Below, piece after piece: positions 46,780-60,105 of a stretch of 64,000 nt of DNA. Below the pieces are notes generated by a model. It did no database searches, was not told the DNA's origin, and saw only the letters and a program-made list of their open reading frames with translations. Source of the stretch: Bimuria novae-zelandiae CBS 107.79 (lineage: Eukaryota; Ascomycota; Dothideomycetes; Pleosporales; Didymosphaeriaceae); the NCBI GenBank assembly GCA_010015655.1, contig ML976717.1, positions 368,963-432,962 of the forward strand. Reading direction: 5' to 3'. The number at the start of each line of letters is the position of its first letter. Position 1 is the stretch's first letter. The position numbers and the translations under genes were made by a program.

Positions 46780-49700
46780 ATGCCTAGAGGTCGACCTAAA
46801 AAGTATTAAAACCAAGATAAGGCGGTAAAAGCCGCACGACGTCTTCGCTAATAGCGATACCAACGCCAACGCCAGGGTTAGGCTCCCCCTAAGTTTATCT
46901 ACTACGAACCTGCACCCCTTGGCATACTAATAAACACTATAGTAGACCTTGGTCTTTAAATTAGTAATAATATTCCTATCCCGCGCAACTCTCTTATTCA
47001 GCCAAACGAGTTGCTAAAAGATAGGGACATATATAGACTAGTATTTACTCTCGCGTCGCTAGTAGTAGACGACGTAGAGGCCGCGGCGGTTATTAATAAA
47101 CTTAGAGCGAGTAATAGAGAATAGACGAACGAGCGTATTAAGTACAAATAACGTATACTATAATAGATAAGCGATAGAGATACAAGGGCTACTAGTATTT
47201 TACTTAAGATATAGGCTGGGATTACGTAAGTACATGTAAGCACAGGTGTAGTTCCAGTACACATAGGAGACATAGAGAGGCGAATAGAAGTACAGGATAG
47301 TAGCGATAATAATATAGTAAGGCAAAGTTAGGATTTGGCAGGCAGTAAGCTATAGCTATTATTTATAGTAGCTATTATTAAGGAGCTGGCTACTATAGAC
47401 AGGCCTATCGGGACCACGCGTAGTGTTAGCAACGCATTAACACCTACGCGAGCTAAAGCTACTAATAGTTTATTAGAAGCTTTAAAGAGTCTCTAGGCAC
47501 GCAGCTAGCGTAGCGTATCCTTAGTTTAAAGAAGTAGCTAACGCAAGACGTTTCTAGCCTAGAGTAATATACTACTATCTTAGGTTAAATCTATATCTAA
47601 ATAGCCTTCTAAGAATAGCAACACGGCGTAGCTAGCGTAACTATTTTCTTGCCATAGCACGCTACTACTACTACCCCCACTATCTAATAATAGTACGCCT
47701 TGGCTGGCATAGCTATTAAGTAATAGCAGCACGCCTTGGGCAGCCGCGTAAGGAATACTAGCGGCTGTATCCCCCTTACCTTTTGGCCAGCCTAGTAACG
47801 TGGTAAGCTTAGTAGCTAGGCAAGCAGCATCGCCGGCGTAATTAACACCTAGAGCAGGTAGTCTACCCACGCCACGCACTAAGCGAACCGCATATAAGCT
47901 TACTAAGTAGCTGCAGAACTTCTAAGGCTATACACACGAGGAGCATGCAAAGGCGAATAGACATTACTAGAAATATTACTAGCGCCCTAACGTATACTTA
48001 GTATACTCGTTATTCGAGAATATTACGCGCCTGCTTCGCGGGGTGCACGATAGGGGGACGCCTCTGCCAGATATCCTTAGTAATCCAAAGCTAATAAAGC
48101 CCTCGGCTCTGCTTAAGGGCCTAGATCTAAAGGCTGCGTTTAAGGGCACGAGTGCCATAGCTTTTCCTAAGGATATTAGTATAGCTAACGAGAAGCTACC
48201 CCGCAACCTATGCCTATAATAGTACTATAATAGTAGTAGGAAAAGACAAGGTGCCAAGGTTAGGTTTAATATAGATAGTGTCTACTACTTTCCTAGCAGC
48301 CTAGGGTTTACCTAGAACGGCATTAACTGGCACCCTTAGGCGCATCCAATTCTAAACCTTAACGCTAATATATATTTTAGTCTAATAGTGTCTGCGTATA
48401 ATAGTTAAGGCAAACTAGCGACGAGAAACCTGCTACTATACAAGATACCTTACTATTACTTTGGTTTAGTTATAGATAGCACTAAGTTACTACTAATCTT
48501 TATTTTCTTCCTAGAGCTCCACGTTGAAAACCAGTACAAGCATAGTACGTACCTAAGCAAGCAAGACTAGTAGCTCTGGCTAAACGCTATACTACTCCTA
48601 GCTATAGGTAAGATAGTAAATAACTTAACGCTAGCGTCGTACCTTCCTGCCTCTAAAGACACTATTAGTAGGGGCGTGACTATAGTATTAATAGAGACGT
48701 TAAAGCGAAAAGAGAGCGCGCGGGAGCAGCTCTTAGAGTATAGGCTATAGCACGAGTACCTTAATCTACTATAGACTACTATCCTCGAGCGGATTGCTAA
48801 GAACGCTAGGTTAGATTAGTTTAATAATGCTACCTTGTTTACGCACGCGAAGAACACTAAGCTAGCGTATATAATAAATAATTTAACTACTGCGTACGGG
48901 CGGTGGGAGGATGCCTGGGCAGAGGCTACTTACTCGTAGTTTTATAGCTAAGACAGGACCTTTATAGATATTACTAAGACGATTACATCCGAGGACTACG
49001 CTTACCCGTACGACGCTGTCCTAGACAAGTTTAAGGCGGAGACGTATCTCTAGAAGTAATGCTGCCTAAAGTCGTACGCTTACACGCGCGTGAAGCTACT
49101 AGATAATAATAAGTAGGCAAGAGGGTGTCCTCGCGTGATAACCTACTCGTGGGCCACGATAAGAGACTTAATAGGCCAGACGCTGTCGAGCGTGCCGCGC
49201 GGCCAGAAGAATATAAATAGGTTAGTGTATTCGTAGTTTTACGCTAATATTAAAACGCCCTTTAACGATTCTAAGGTGTACGTGTTTAATAACTAGGCGG
49301 TGGAGAATCTGGCGCTGGATCCTGGCTATATCCGCTTATTATAGTAGTAGGGTAGGGGCGCAACCTTCTTAGAGAAGGTCTATAAGGGTGCCTACCTATA
49401 TAGTAAGGGCCATGCATTCTCTAACCTCTAAGATAACTAGAGGAAGTTATACAGGATCTGGGAAGAGCACTAAGTCTTTCTTACTATAATAGACAAAATG
49501 TGCGAGTAATGGCGTAAGTGGGATCTTTATAATAATAGTATTAATAACGCTAACCCGCCGCTCCCTTACTATGTTGTCCCCTTACTAGAGCTGTTTGGCT
49601 TTCTCCACGCCTAGATAAATAAGTACTATTTTCTATTTAAGCACACGCTTACGCATACCGCTAGGACCTACTCGCTATTCGAAACCATAGTTATGGTAAT

Positions 49701-51060
49701 TACACTGCGAGCGCTTTGGTTCTACTATAATAGTAACCTGCTGGCAAGAGAGTTGCTGCTATACAAGAATCGCTAAGAATAGAGGCGTGGGCAATATCTC
49801 GTCGTGAAAGAGGGCCTTGGCATGCAGGAAACGATAGACAAGTGCGGCCTAGGCTAGTTCCTACCCAAGTTTAGCTAGATAACAAGGCGATTAGTTCCGC
49901 CGCACGGTAATAATATACTCGTTAGGAACGTGCTAATGCATGCCGAGTATAAGCGTAGGTAGCAAGTAGTTAAGGACCTGCGGGACGTATTTGTCTAGTT
50001 TAACTAAGCGACGGAATGGTTCTAGTAGCACTACGTCTTATAGTACCCTTAGCTACTTTAAACCTGGCTAGAGTATCTGCATGTCCTTTGCCTAGAGTAG
50101 TTTAACGCTAATGTTTAGGCAGCTATACTCGCCGCGTATAAGAGCTATCTAGAGCTGTTAGGCGCTGCGCTAAGGTAGGACAGTAATATAGCGTTCTACT
50201 ATAAAGGAATAAAACACATGTTCCTGGACAAAGGGGTAGCTACGCCGCTGTATATAGTTATAGGTAATAAGATACGCTTCTTAGTAGTTAATAAGCTACT
50301 GGAATTTCTCTTCCTCTGGGATAACGAGCTGGAGCGGGTAGGATAGAGAGTTAAGCCCTTTTATTTAATCCTGCAGAAGAGCTTTAAGTTTATAAAGAGC
50401 CAGCTAGGCCAGTAGCGCGTAAACAGGTAGCTGGACAAGTTCTTCTACCTAGTCCGCCTGACGCATTAAATCTTGCCGTACCTATCTAATAAGTTACTAA
50501 TTATGTCTACTAAAGAAAGCCGCACGCAAAGCTTACGGGGGTAAATAATATAGTTTTTAGCCGTCTTTGCGGACCCTAGCATGATTAGATTACTATTTAA
50601 GGAACTACCTAGGACGGTTTATAGTCTTATCTACTAAGCGCACTGACACTCTGGCCAAACGGGTACGCACGATCGGGCCTAGGAGATAATAATACTTATA
50701 AAGGCGTGTAGACGGCAAGGACTGCGCATGCAGGGTGTAGACAAGATAATAGAGTACTGGATTACTAGGCGAACGAGCGCGGGCGCTAAGGGGTTCCTAC
50801 CTATATAGGAGCGAGGGATGCCTTCTACACTATTAATGCAAGAGAGGATTAAAGGCTTAAGTTTAAATAAACTAGACAGGTTAATAGTAGCGTTTACGCA
50901 GGAGCAAGGCGCTATAATTAGGGGAGGAGAAATCCGCGTAGAGGCTGCTTTTGGCGCGACTAAAGACCTTTTAAAGACGTTAACGCGTATTACCCAAGTT
51001 TCTAAGTTGGCTAGAGAAGAGTGGAGCGAAAGCGATAGTGTATTTATACTACTTAGTTAA
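46780..51060 (+). pseudogene. Large frame-preserved fossil ORF with N-terminal AT-hook, function unknown
   Basis: A single codon phase (checked at 46780, 47941, 49681 and 50818) spans 4,281 bases, i.e. 1,426 codons if the internal stops are ignored. Almost all stops are TAG, with some TAA. The N-terminus MPRGRPKKY has an AT-hook core (RGRPKK). Well-preserved blocks include SLFENITRLLRGVHDRGTPL, LPDILSNPKLIKPSALLKGL, LFETIVMVITLRALWFYY, VVKEGLGMQETIDKCGLG, IAFYYKGIKHMFLDKG and IIILIKACRRQGLRMQG. The last 80 codons are open. I do not recognise a catalytic domain. Its place between TLH units and equal RIP damage suggest it belongs to the same subtelomeric repeat family. It was probably a nuclear DNA-associated protein (AT-hook); that is inference. 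Confidence 0.65.
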
Positions 51061-51069
51061 GCCTAATAA

Positions 51070-51530
51070 CGTCTTATAGTAGTAGTGGTAGATTAGCCTT
51101 AGCTCTTCTTCGCTTAGTCTAGTATAATAATATCCTATAGTGGTGGTGGTAGATTAGCCTTGCCTCTTTACTTATTATCGTTTTAGAAATACCTGCTTAA
51201 CCCATAGAGCCAGCCAGTCATCGTCAATCCTTCCTTTTCTTGTATTTTCTTGAACGCAAAAAACTTAAATCTTTTAAAAAATTTAAGGGGGGTACTTATA
51301 ACTCTATAGAAGCCCTTTATCTACTTTTAGTATATTATTATCCAAAGTTCCTTGTGTGGTGGAGAGAAAAGCGAAAAAAAGGAGACTAGAATAGAAAATA
51401 CGCGCAGTCTAATAAGAAATACGCCTTAAGTGAGTCGAGCAGGTATTTCCAGAATCACCAATAGTCTAGCATAATAATATCCTATAGTAGTAGTGGGTTA
51501 GCCTTACCTCTTCGCTTATTTCCATACTCT
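51070..51530. repeat. Three dispersed copies of a ~55-bp word downstream of the fossil ORF
   Basis: The word tagtagtggtagattagcc followed by ttgcctctt or ttagctctt occurs near 51080 and 51140, and again (tagtagtgggttagccttac) near 51493. Each is next to ctagyataataatatcctatag. Between copies is a short unique stretch with aaatttaagggggg. No gene. Confidence 0.6.
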
Positions 51531-51586
51531 GCAAACCGCTTCCCTTCTCGCGAAGAATTATCCCACCTGCTACCTACTACTTAGCC

Positions 51587-54539
51587 ATGGCTAGAATCTA
51601 TTCCACCTACCTCGACTAAACGCCTGCCATTAAGTAGCATTTAAACGCGAAACTTAGACACGGATTAGCACGAGCGCATACGCCTTTACTTATAAACATA
51701 TACTATTAAAGCTTAAGCGTTTTCCACGGCCTGTGGGAATAGCAAAGCAAGCTAGTAATAGGGCAAGAAGGACAAGTTATTACGCTACTAAGGTCTAGAT
51801 CTAACAAGGATTTTACTTACAGGCCTTCTAAGAACTCCCTCTATATAATTATTAACCCTTTAAATCTATATCTAGAGCGCGTTGGTCAGCAGCGGATTTA
51901 AGATAGAGGTAAAGCTAAGGTAGAACTTAATTACGACCTTAAATAACTTAGATATGCACTTTACAAACGCCCACATGCTAATAGAATTAAGGATAAATAC
52001 CTATTTAGGCCTCCTAGACAAGCCTCTTAGGTATAAAGTAAATATAGTATCTTTGTAAAAAGAAGAATCTTTCTTTAGCTTACTTAAGACATGCGCAAAG
52101 TATTGCTCCCCACTTTATAAAAGATATAAACTAACTATATACCTACGGGTTTAGCAGTTATAAGTATTTTAATTTACCTAATTATTTTTATCCCTACGTT
52201 AAGTATATAATAGAGTATAATAGCGACATGTTTAGATGCCCGTGCATAATCTATAATAGACGCAACGCTATCCTACCTAGTAGGCCCACCTTAAAGACTA
52301 TAAGCTTACACTTTAGCGGTAGCTCTAAGAGCTACTTAAGCGCTTAAAAAGTAAGCTATAAAAGCTCTAAGCGACTAGCGCTTAACGTTTAAACTACTAG
52401 TTTTTATGTTAATAGTGTCGTTGCAAAAGCGCCTTATAAAGTAGTAGGTTACCCTAAAGTAGTTAGCGCTGGCATCGACGGCGTACGTGTAGATAGAAAA
52501 GGCACGCCTAACGTGTATAGTAACCTTATTAATAAGCTAAAGCGACACGGTACGCTAGGATAAGGTTAACTATAAGTTATTAAGCTCTAAGTAGCGTGCT
52601 AACTAAGAGCTCGTTCCTAGCTAGATAGAAAAGTTATAATATAATCCTTAATAGATTCCTTAGGCCAGAGACCTAGTCCTCTAGGTTCGAAATTTACCTC
52701 CAGATATTAAGATTCGCCTAAAGGAGAAAACCGAGGAGTATTAACTCTAAGATCTATAGGGCAAGCGTTACAAGAAAACACTAGTATAGGAAGCTAAATT
52801 AGTAGGACAAGGCCCTAATAATAATGCCTTAGAGGGTATTAGTAAAGATTAGTAGTATATAGGTAAGTCTCTCGTGCGCGTGGAACCACTTCTAAATCCT
52901 AATAACATAGATAAGTCTTTATTAAAGTGGTATACGTACATTTAGCCTAAATATACCTGTCCTTTCTTTTTATAGCAAGAGTATATTAGTAGTCTTATAA
53001 AGCAAGAGCGGCATGCTACTATATAAAACGTATTTACTATTATAGCCCTAATATCTCTTATAGATAAACACTATTTTTAAGGCAAGTGGCCTAAGACAGA
53101 TATTTTCTGCCATAGAATCTATACTAAAAGTAAATAAATTATAGTAGGCAATACTATTCGTATGCTGCCTAAAGCGGACAACAAGTCTAAGTTTAGTATA
53201 AATATTCTTATAGTAAGATCTATCTAATTATAGCTTAGTAATCTTAACAGCGCCTTATTTAATAATTATAATAAAGGAACGCCCCCCTATAATTTAGTAA
53301 TATAAATACACGGTTCGGCCTAGACGACGGTGGCGTTAAGGTGCAGTAAAAAATAGCCAAGTAATATATTAATATAGAGGTCCCAAAGGCAGCGTCTAAC
53401 TATGGTGTATAGTATCTATTACACTCACCACTTTAGGCAGAGAGACCTATCTTACTTATTAACCCTAAAAAGATAGCGTCTAGTATAGATAGAGAATGTT
53501 GGCTAGTATCCCAGACCAAAATTAGTACACTTAGCCTAAAAGGGGAATTTGTTTGGGGGCCACGTACTACTTAGGAAAGAGAGGAACTCGACTAGAAAAA
53601 TGCCTACGTGGCTAGTGCCCTAGCACGTCTGGTGGCTACGTATTACGTTTTAACGTATTACTATCTAAGGCAATAGAGAGACGTTAGCGTGGGCTAATAG
53701 CCTAACGGCGTAGCTATTATAGTAATATAATCCAGGAGGAGGCGTACCTAACACTTAGGAATAGCTAAGGAGGCATAGGCGGCACGTTAGTAATTAGGTA
53801 TAGTAGTAAGACTATTGCATAGCACAAGCAGCCTAGATAGGGTGTTTAATATTTTAAGAAGTATATAACCCGAATGTATAAAGTAGCTCTATAAACCCTA
53901 CTAATCTTTATCTACGTGGAAAACGTAGCGCGCCTGTTTATCTATATATAAGGCCCTTTTATTTATGCTATAGGTTTCTACCTATTCTAGGACCTTACTA
54001 TCTAACTCTACTTGGGCGGAGCCCTAGGGTGCCAGCAACCCCTTTTACACCCTATACTACTATTAACACGTACTAAACAGCACACAGGAAGGAAAACTAG
54101 CTATATTTTACTACCTACTAGCTTCTTTATTATAACTTGCTTTGGCCAGCACAACCTTTTGGGTTTCCCCTCTAAAGTGGGCCATCTCTTAAGGCATTAA
54201 GATAATAGAGCGTGCGCCACATGTACCCTAAGGTAACTATAAACCGCTCTCGCTACGCGTCCTCCCCCTCGGCGCATCTATTACTTATGGCCAGGGCTTA
54301 AGCAACGGAAATAGGTACCGTAAGCACCTCTAGTATATATTATAACATGCGGGAATAGTAGTTAACATGGTAGGCACGGTATCTTTAGGTAATATAAAGG
54401 ATAGGGTGCGTTTATCTACACTTCCTTACCCCTATTACTATGGTGCTAATAGCCATAACCCGAATAGTAAAACAAAGGTTATCCAGGTGCCCTAGTGCAT
54501 TAAGTTGCCATGTACGCTAAGCAGAACCTCCGCTTTTAA
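51587..54539. other. RIP-mutated repeat of unknown identity
   Basis: About 3 kb with stops in all frames. On the + strand stretches of plausible protein appear, such as MARIYSTYLD at 51587, TPNVYSNLINKLKRHGTLG near 52515, SKFSINILIVRSI near 53190, and YITRMYKVALQTLLIFIYVE near 53870. They fall in more than one phase, so frameshifts are likely. The open frame at 54012-54200 is only 62 codons. I cannot name the element. It is bounded on the right by the CCCTAACCC start of TLH unit C. Confidence 0.4.
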
Positions 54540-57322
54540 CCCTAACCCAGGGCTGCATGAACATGTAGCCCTACATGTTAATAGGACCCTGGTTTTGTTA
54601 GGGATAGAATATCCGCGCTAGGCCAATTCTTCTATGTATATCTAAGAACGTAGCCCGTATATTAAAGATAGTTAACCCCACATGTTAATAGGTTCCTGTA
54701 GTCTAATTAACCTAAAATTTTAGTGATAGATTTAGCACACTAAGTTACACGTCCCAGCTAATTTATAGCACTAAATAATATATAGTTATAGGCGTTAGGG
54801 TTGCGCGTTAGGGTTAGAGTAAATATAATAAGGTAGCGATTAGACACCAGAGGTAGCTCCGAAATAGAGATTAACGCGTAGCATAAGTAAAGACGCGTTA
54901 AGTCGCAAAGAATTCCACGCGTTAAAAAGGCCATATAGTGTAATAGGGACCTATTATTAGAACCTACCTATAGCAGCGTTGAGCCCGCTATTATAGCAAA
55001 GAGCAGTATCGCAAGTAAGTATTTTAAATATTTACCTAAGTATTTATTAGCGATATGCAAAGAGTGCAGGTACAGGGTTTAGTCTAGCTAGGTAAGTAAC
55101 TATTTATAGCAGATTTATTAGGGTATTAGGCGTACGCGAGCGTAGTTAGTAGTAAATAAGCTTAGTAGCTAGGCTAGTTTACTCTAGTATGCCGGCGAGC
55201 TAGAGGTGCCTAGTTAAAGCATTAAACCTATTAGCCAGTTACTAGTATATACAGACGGATTAATATGCTAATTAGCCCCAGGCCAGTGTTATTAGATTGT
55301 TTAAAGTTTCCGCGTTATAAAGAACCATTGGCGCCATGTTTATAGTTAGTTACTAGTAGGTAGAGGTAGCTATCTACGTTAATTAGAAAAGTAAAGTATA
55401 TAGTTACGTAGTAATTAGGGTTAGAGGCGCGTCTATTGCTAATAATTATTGGCCCAGGGCGCCGGTTCGCAGTATTTTGAGGTCTACCAACCCGAACCCA
55501 CCCCCGAACCTGTGGACGGCGAGGCCAGGTGGGCAAGCGTTGGCAGGAATATAAATAAGGCGTGGGCCAACGTGCAGAAGTGGGCTAAGACGATAATCTA
55601 GGACAGCGCGCGAGACGAGGTAAACCTGTAGCTAAAGTAGACTAAGTAAATACTATATTTAGTAGGCATAAAGTAGCCTAAATTATTAGTAAGCGTAGAA
55701 GAGCCTAAAGCCAAAGAGGAGCCCGTGGCGATCGCTATATAAGAGGCTATAGATAGGTTGGCACAGTTTAGCCAGGCGTTTATTATTTACTACATGGGGA
55801 TATTTGTGCGATTAAAAGCAATCCGGACGGAGAAGTACCAAACGCGGTTTACGCCGTTATAGCTATATATAGATAAAAAGGCGGTTAATAACCATGCCTA
55901 ACTATAAAAGTAGATATTAATATTTTTTTAGTAGACGCAGCAAGCGCACGCGTAAAAGAGCCCTACATATTAGTTTACTTAGTAGTAGCGCGAGGCGTAG
56001 GAGGCGTTAGTAAAGGCGGCAAGAGGAGTAGTAGAGGAGGAAGAGAAGAAAGAGGAGGAAGAGATAAAAGAGATAGGAAATAGAGACGGTAGTGTAGATA
56101 AGGCAATAATAAATAACGCAGATAGTGCGGTAGGAGAGATAGAGGCCAAGTAGAAGACAAAGGAGGCTAGAATTATAAGTAAGCGTAAAGCGTTATTAAG
56201 TATTAAGAAATCGTGTTTAGCGTTTTGTATTATATTATTAAGCCAGTCTATTACCCGTAAAAAATACGATAGCCCGTTAGTGTGTGCATTAGCCATGTTA
56301 GGGGTAAAGGAGAATAAGTAAAAGGGCGCCAAATAGTACCCGCCCATTTTATTAACTGTTATTAAGGTTATTTAGTTTATAGTAGTATAGTAGGCGTTAG
56401 AATTGTCAGATGCATTTACAGGAGACGATATAAATAGTAATAGCGTATATAAGAGCGATGGGGATAGCACCTAGTAATAGGGCCAACCAAAAGGGTGTTT
56501 ATAATAGGTCTAGTAAATAATAGACAGGTTTATAGTGCGCGGCAGCCATAGCCCCATGTAGTAGATATTAGATTTGCGGACGTACGGGCTAAAGATCTAT
56601 TACAACACGACGTTACGCGGCCATATAGAGTAGGTAGGGCAGGACAAGCTATTATATAAGGAGCTATAGTTTACTATAGCCTAGTTCCGTAGCATGGTGC
56701 ACGGGTTAAGGGAGGAAAGTTAGTAGTTATTAATAGAAAATTTATTATTTAGTAATAATTTGTCTACCGAGCCCGTCCCTAGCATCCCGTGAGAGAGTTT
56801 ACGCGATAATCTAACTAATAAGTAACCAGGGTAGAATTTTTTAAAAGACCAGCGCACCCGCATGCCCGTGGATAAGGAGTAATAGTTATATAAGCAGGTT
56901 GGTTAGGATGCCTAGATTAGGGACTAGTTTATAAAGCTAGGCACCCGTTCGGGCGTTAACTAGTAAGAGGTTAGGCAGTACATAGACTAAGTAGTTATAT
57001 TTAGGGAGAAGTTAATCGCGTTAATGCATATTACGAGCAGGCAGCTAACCAGAGGGCCCGAAATCATGAGTATCTAGCACAGCAACACAGTTAAAGGGGG
57101 CCACCGCAATATATTCGTTAAGGATAGTAAGGTAGTGTTTATAATAAGATACTATAAAGGGTATACTATTAGTAGTAACGTTAAGATTATCCACTAGTAT
57201 TTACCGTGCGAGGTAGGCGAGTTAGTAGTGTATTATATATGGCTAGTGTTGCCGTTCTAGTAGCAGATAGAGGTAATAGTGTAAAAGAAAGAGGCAATTT
57301 CGTTATATATATAACTAGCCAA
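54540..57322 (+). pseudogene. TLH unit C (truncated before RecQ core)
   Basis: Leader as in unit A, with telomeric cluster at 54795-54820. The OrsD-like region, acidic run (near 56035-56075) and middle region are in the same order. It ends at actagccaaccc, the same position as unit D (gccagccaaccc), and fuses to the next CCCTAACCC. The 3' end thus lies several hundred bases earlier than in units A and B. Many TAG codons. Confidence 0.82.
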
Positions 57323-60105
57323 CCCTAACCCAGGGCTGCATAAACATGTAGCCCTACATGTTAATAGGATCCTGGTTTTGTTAGGGATAGAATATCCACG
57401 CTAGGCCAATTCTTCTATGTATATTTAAGAACGTAGCCCGTATATTAAAGATAGTTAACCCTACATGTCGATAGGTTCCTGTAGTCTAATTAACTTAAAA
57501 TTTCAGTGACAGATTTAGCACACTAAGTTACACGTCCCAGCTAATTTATAGCACTAAATAATATATAGTTATAGGCATTAGGGTTGCGCGTTAGGGTTAG
57601 AGTAAACATAATAAGGCGGCGATTAGACACTAAAGGCAGCTCTAAAATAGAGACCAACGCGTAGCATAAGCAAAGACGTGTTAAGTTGTAAAGAATTCCA
57701 CGCGTTAAAAAGGCCATATAGTGTAATAGGGACCTATTATTAGAACCCACCCGCAGTAGCGTTAAGCCTACTATTATAGTAAAGAGTAGCATCGCAAGCG
57801 AGTATTTTAAATATTTACTTAAGTATTTATTAGCGATATGCAAAGAGTGCAGGTATAGGGTTTAGCCTAGCTAGGCAAGTAACTATTTATAATAGATTTA
57901 TTAGGGTGTTAGGCGCACGCGAGCGTAGTTAGTAGTAGATAAGCTTAGTAGCTAGGCTGGTTTACTCTAGTATGCCGGCGAGCTAGAGGTGCCTAGTTAG
58001 AGCATTAAACCTATTAGCTAGTTACCAGTATACACAGACGGATTAATATACTAATTAGCCCTAGGCTAGTATTGCCAGATTGTTCGAAGTTTCCGCGTTA
58101 TAAAGAACCATTAGCGCCATGTTCACAGTTAGTTACTAGTAGGTAGAGGTGGCTATCCACGTTAATTAGAGAAGCAAAGTATATAGTTATATAATAATTA
58201 GGGTTAAAGGCGCGTCTATTGCCAACGATTATTAGCCTAGGGCGCTAGTTCGTAGTATTTTAAGGTCTACTAACCCAAACCCACCCCCGAACCCGTGGAC
58301 GGCGAGGCCGGGTGGGCAAGCGTTGGCAGGAATATAAATAAGGCGTGGGCCAACGTGTAAAAGTGGGCTAAGACGATAATCCAGGACAGCGCGCGAGACG
58401 AGGTAAACCCGTAACTAGAGTAGACTAAGTAAATACTATATTTAGTAGGCATAGAGTGGCCTAAATTATTAGTAAGCATAAAAGAGCCTAAAGCCAAAAA
58501 GGAGCCCGTGGCGGCCACTATATAAGAGGCTATAGATAGGTTGGCGTAATTTAGCCAGGCGTTTATCATTTACCATACGGGGATATTCGTGCGATTAGAA
58601 GCAATCTAGATAGAAAAACACTAAACGCGGTTTACGCTATTATAGCTGTATATAGATAAAAAGGCGATTAGTAACCATACCCGACCGTGGAAGTAGATAT
58701 TAATATTTTTTTAGTAGACATAGCAAGCGCACGCGTAAAAGAGCCCTACGTACTAGTTTACCCAATAGCAGCACGAGGCGTGGGAGGCGTTAGTAAAGGT
58801 AGTAGAAGGAGCGATAGAGGAGGAAGAGGAGGAAGAGAAGGAAGAAATAAAAAAAATAGAAGATAAAAATAATAGTGTAGATAAGGCGATAATAGACAAC
58901 GCAGACAGTACAGTAGGAAAGATAGAGGCTAAGTAGGAGGTAAAAAAGGCTAGAATTATAGGTAAGCGCAAAGCGTTATTAAGTATTAAGAAATCGTGTT
59001 TAGCGTTTTGTATCGTATTATTAAGCCAGTCTATTACCTATAAAGAGTATAATAGCCCGTTGGTGTGTGCATTAGCCATATTAGGGGTAAAGGAGGATAG
59101 GTAGAAGGGCGCCAAATAGTATCCGCCCATTTTATTAGCCATTATTAAGGTTACCTAGTTTATAGTGGTGTAGTAGGCGTTGGAATTATTAGATACATTT
59201 ATAAGAGACGACATGGACAGCGATAGCGTATATAAGAGTAATAGGGATAGCACCTAGCAACAGGGCCGGCCAAAAGGGTATTTATAGCAGGTCTAGTAAA
59301 TAATAAACAGGTTTATAGTACGCGGCAGCCATAGCCCCATGTAGTAAATATTAGATTTACGGACGTACGGGCTAAAGATCCATTACAACACGACGTTACG
59401 CGGCCATGTAGAGTAGGTAGGGCAGGACAAGCTATTATACAAGGAGCTATAGTTTATTATGGCCTAGTTCCGTAGCATAGTGCACGGGTTAAGGGAGAAG
59501 AGTTAGTAGTTATTAATAGAGGATTTATTATTTAGTAATAGCCTGTCCGCCGAGCCTATTCCCAGTATCCCGTAGGAGAGTTTGCGCGATAATCTAACTA
59601 ATAAGTAACTAGGGTGGAATTTTTTAAAAGACTAGCGCACCCGCATGCCCGTGGACGAGAAGTAATAGTTATATAAGTAGGTTAATTAGAATGCCTAGAT
59701 TAGGGACTAGTTTATAAAGCTAGGCACCTATTCGGGCGTCAACTAGCAAGAGGTTAGATAGTATATAGACTAGGTAGTTATATTTAGGGAGAAGTTAATC
59801 GCGTTAATATATATTACGGGCGGGCAGCTGGCCAAAGGGCCCGAGATTATAAGTATCTAGCACAGCAATATAGTTAAAGGGGGCCACTATAATATATTTG
59901 TTAAGGATAGTAAGGTAGTGTTTATAACAAGATACTATAAAGGGTATGCCATTAGTAGTAACGTTAAGATTATTCACTAGTATTTACCGCGCGAGGTGGG
60001 CGAGTTAGTAGTGTATTATATATAGCTAGTGTTACTATTCCAGTAGCGGATAGAGGCGATAGTGTGGAAGAAGGAGGCAATTTCGTTATATATATGGCCA
60101 GCCAA
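57323..60105 (+). pseudogene. TLH unit D (same truncation point as unit C)
   Basis: Nearly the same length as unit C (2,783 bases each by the boundaries used). Telomeric cluster at 57577-57602. It shares the C breakpoint in the helicase body, so C and D are probably products of one truncation followed by tandem duplication and then RIP. Many TAG/TAA codons; no function. Confidence 0.82.

Noticed and set aside
51587..54539. A third large protein fossil
   Set aside because: Readable peptide stretches fall in different phases and no family can be recognised, so it is listed only as an unknown repeat.
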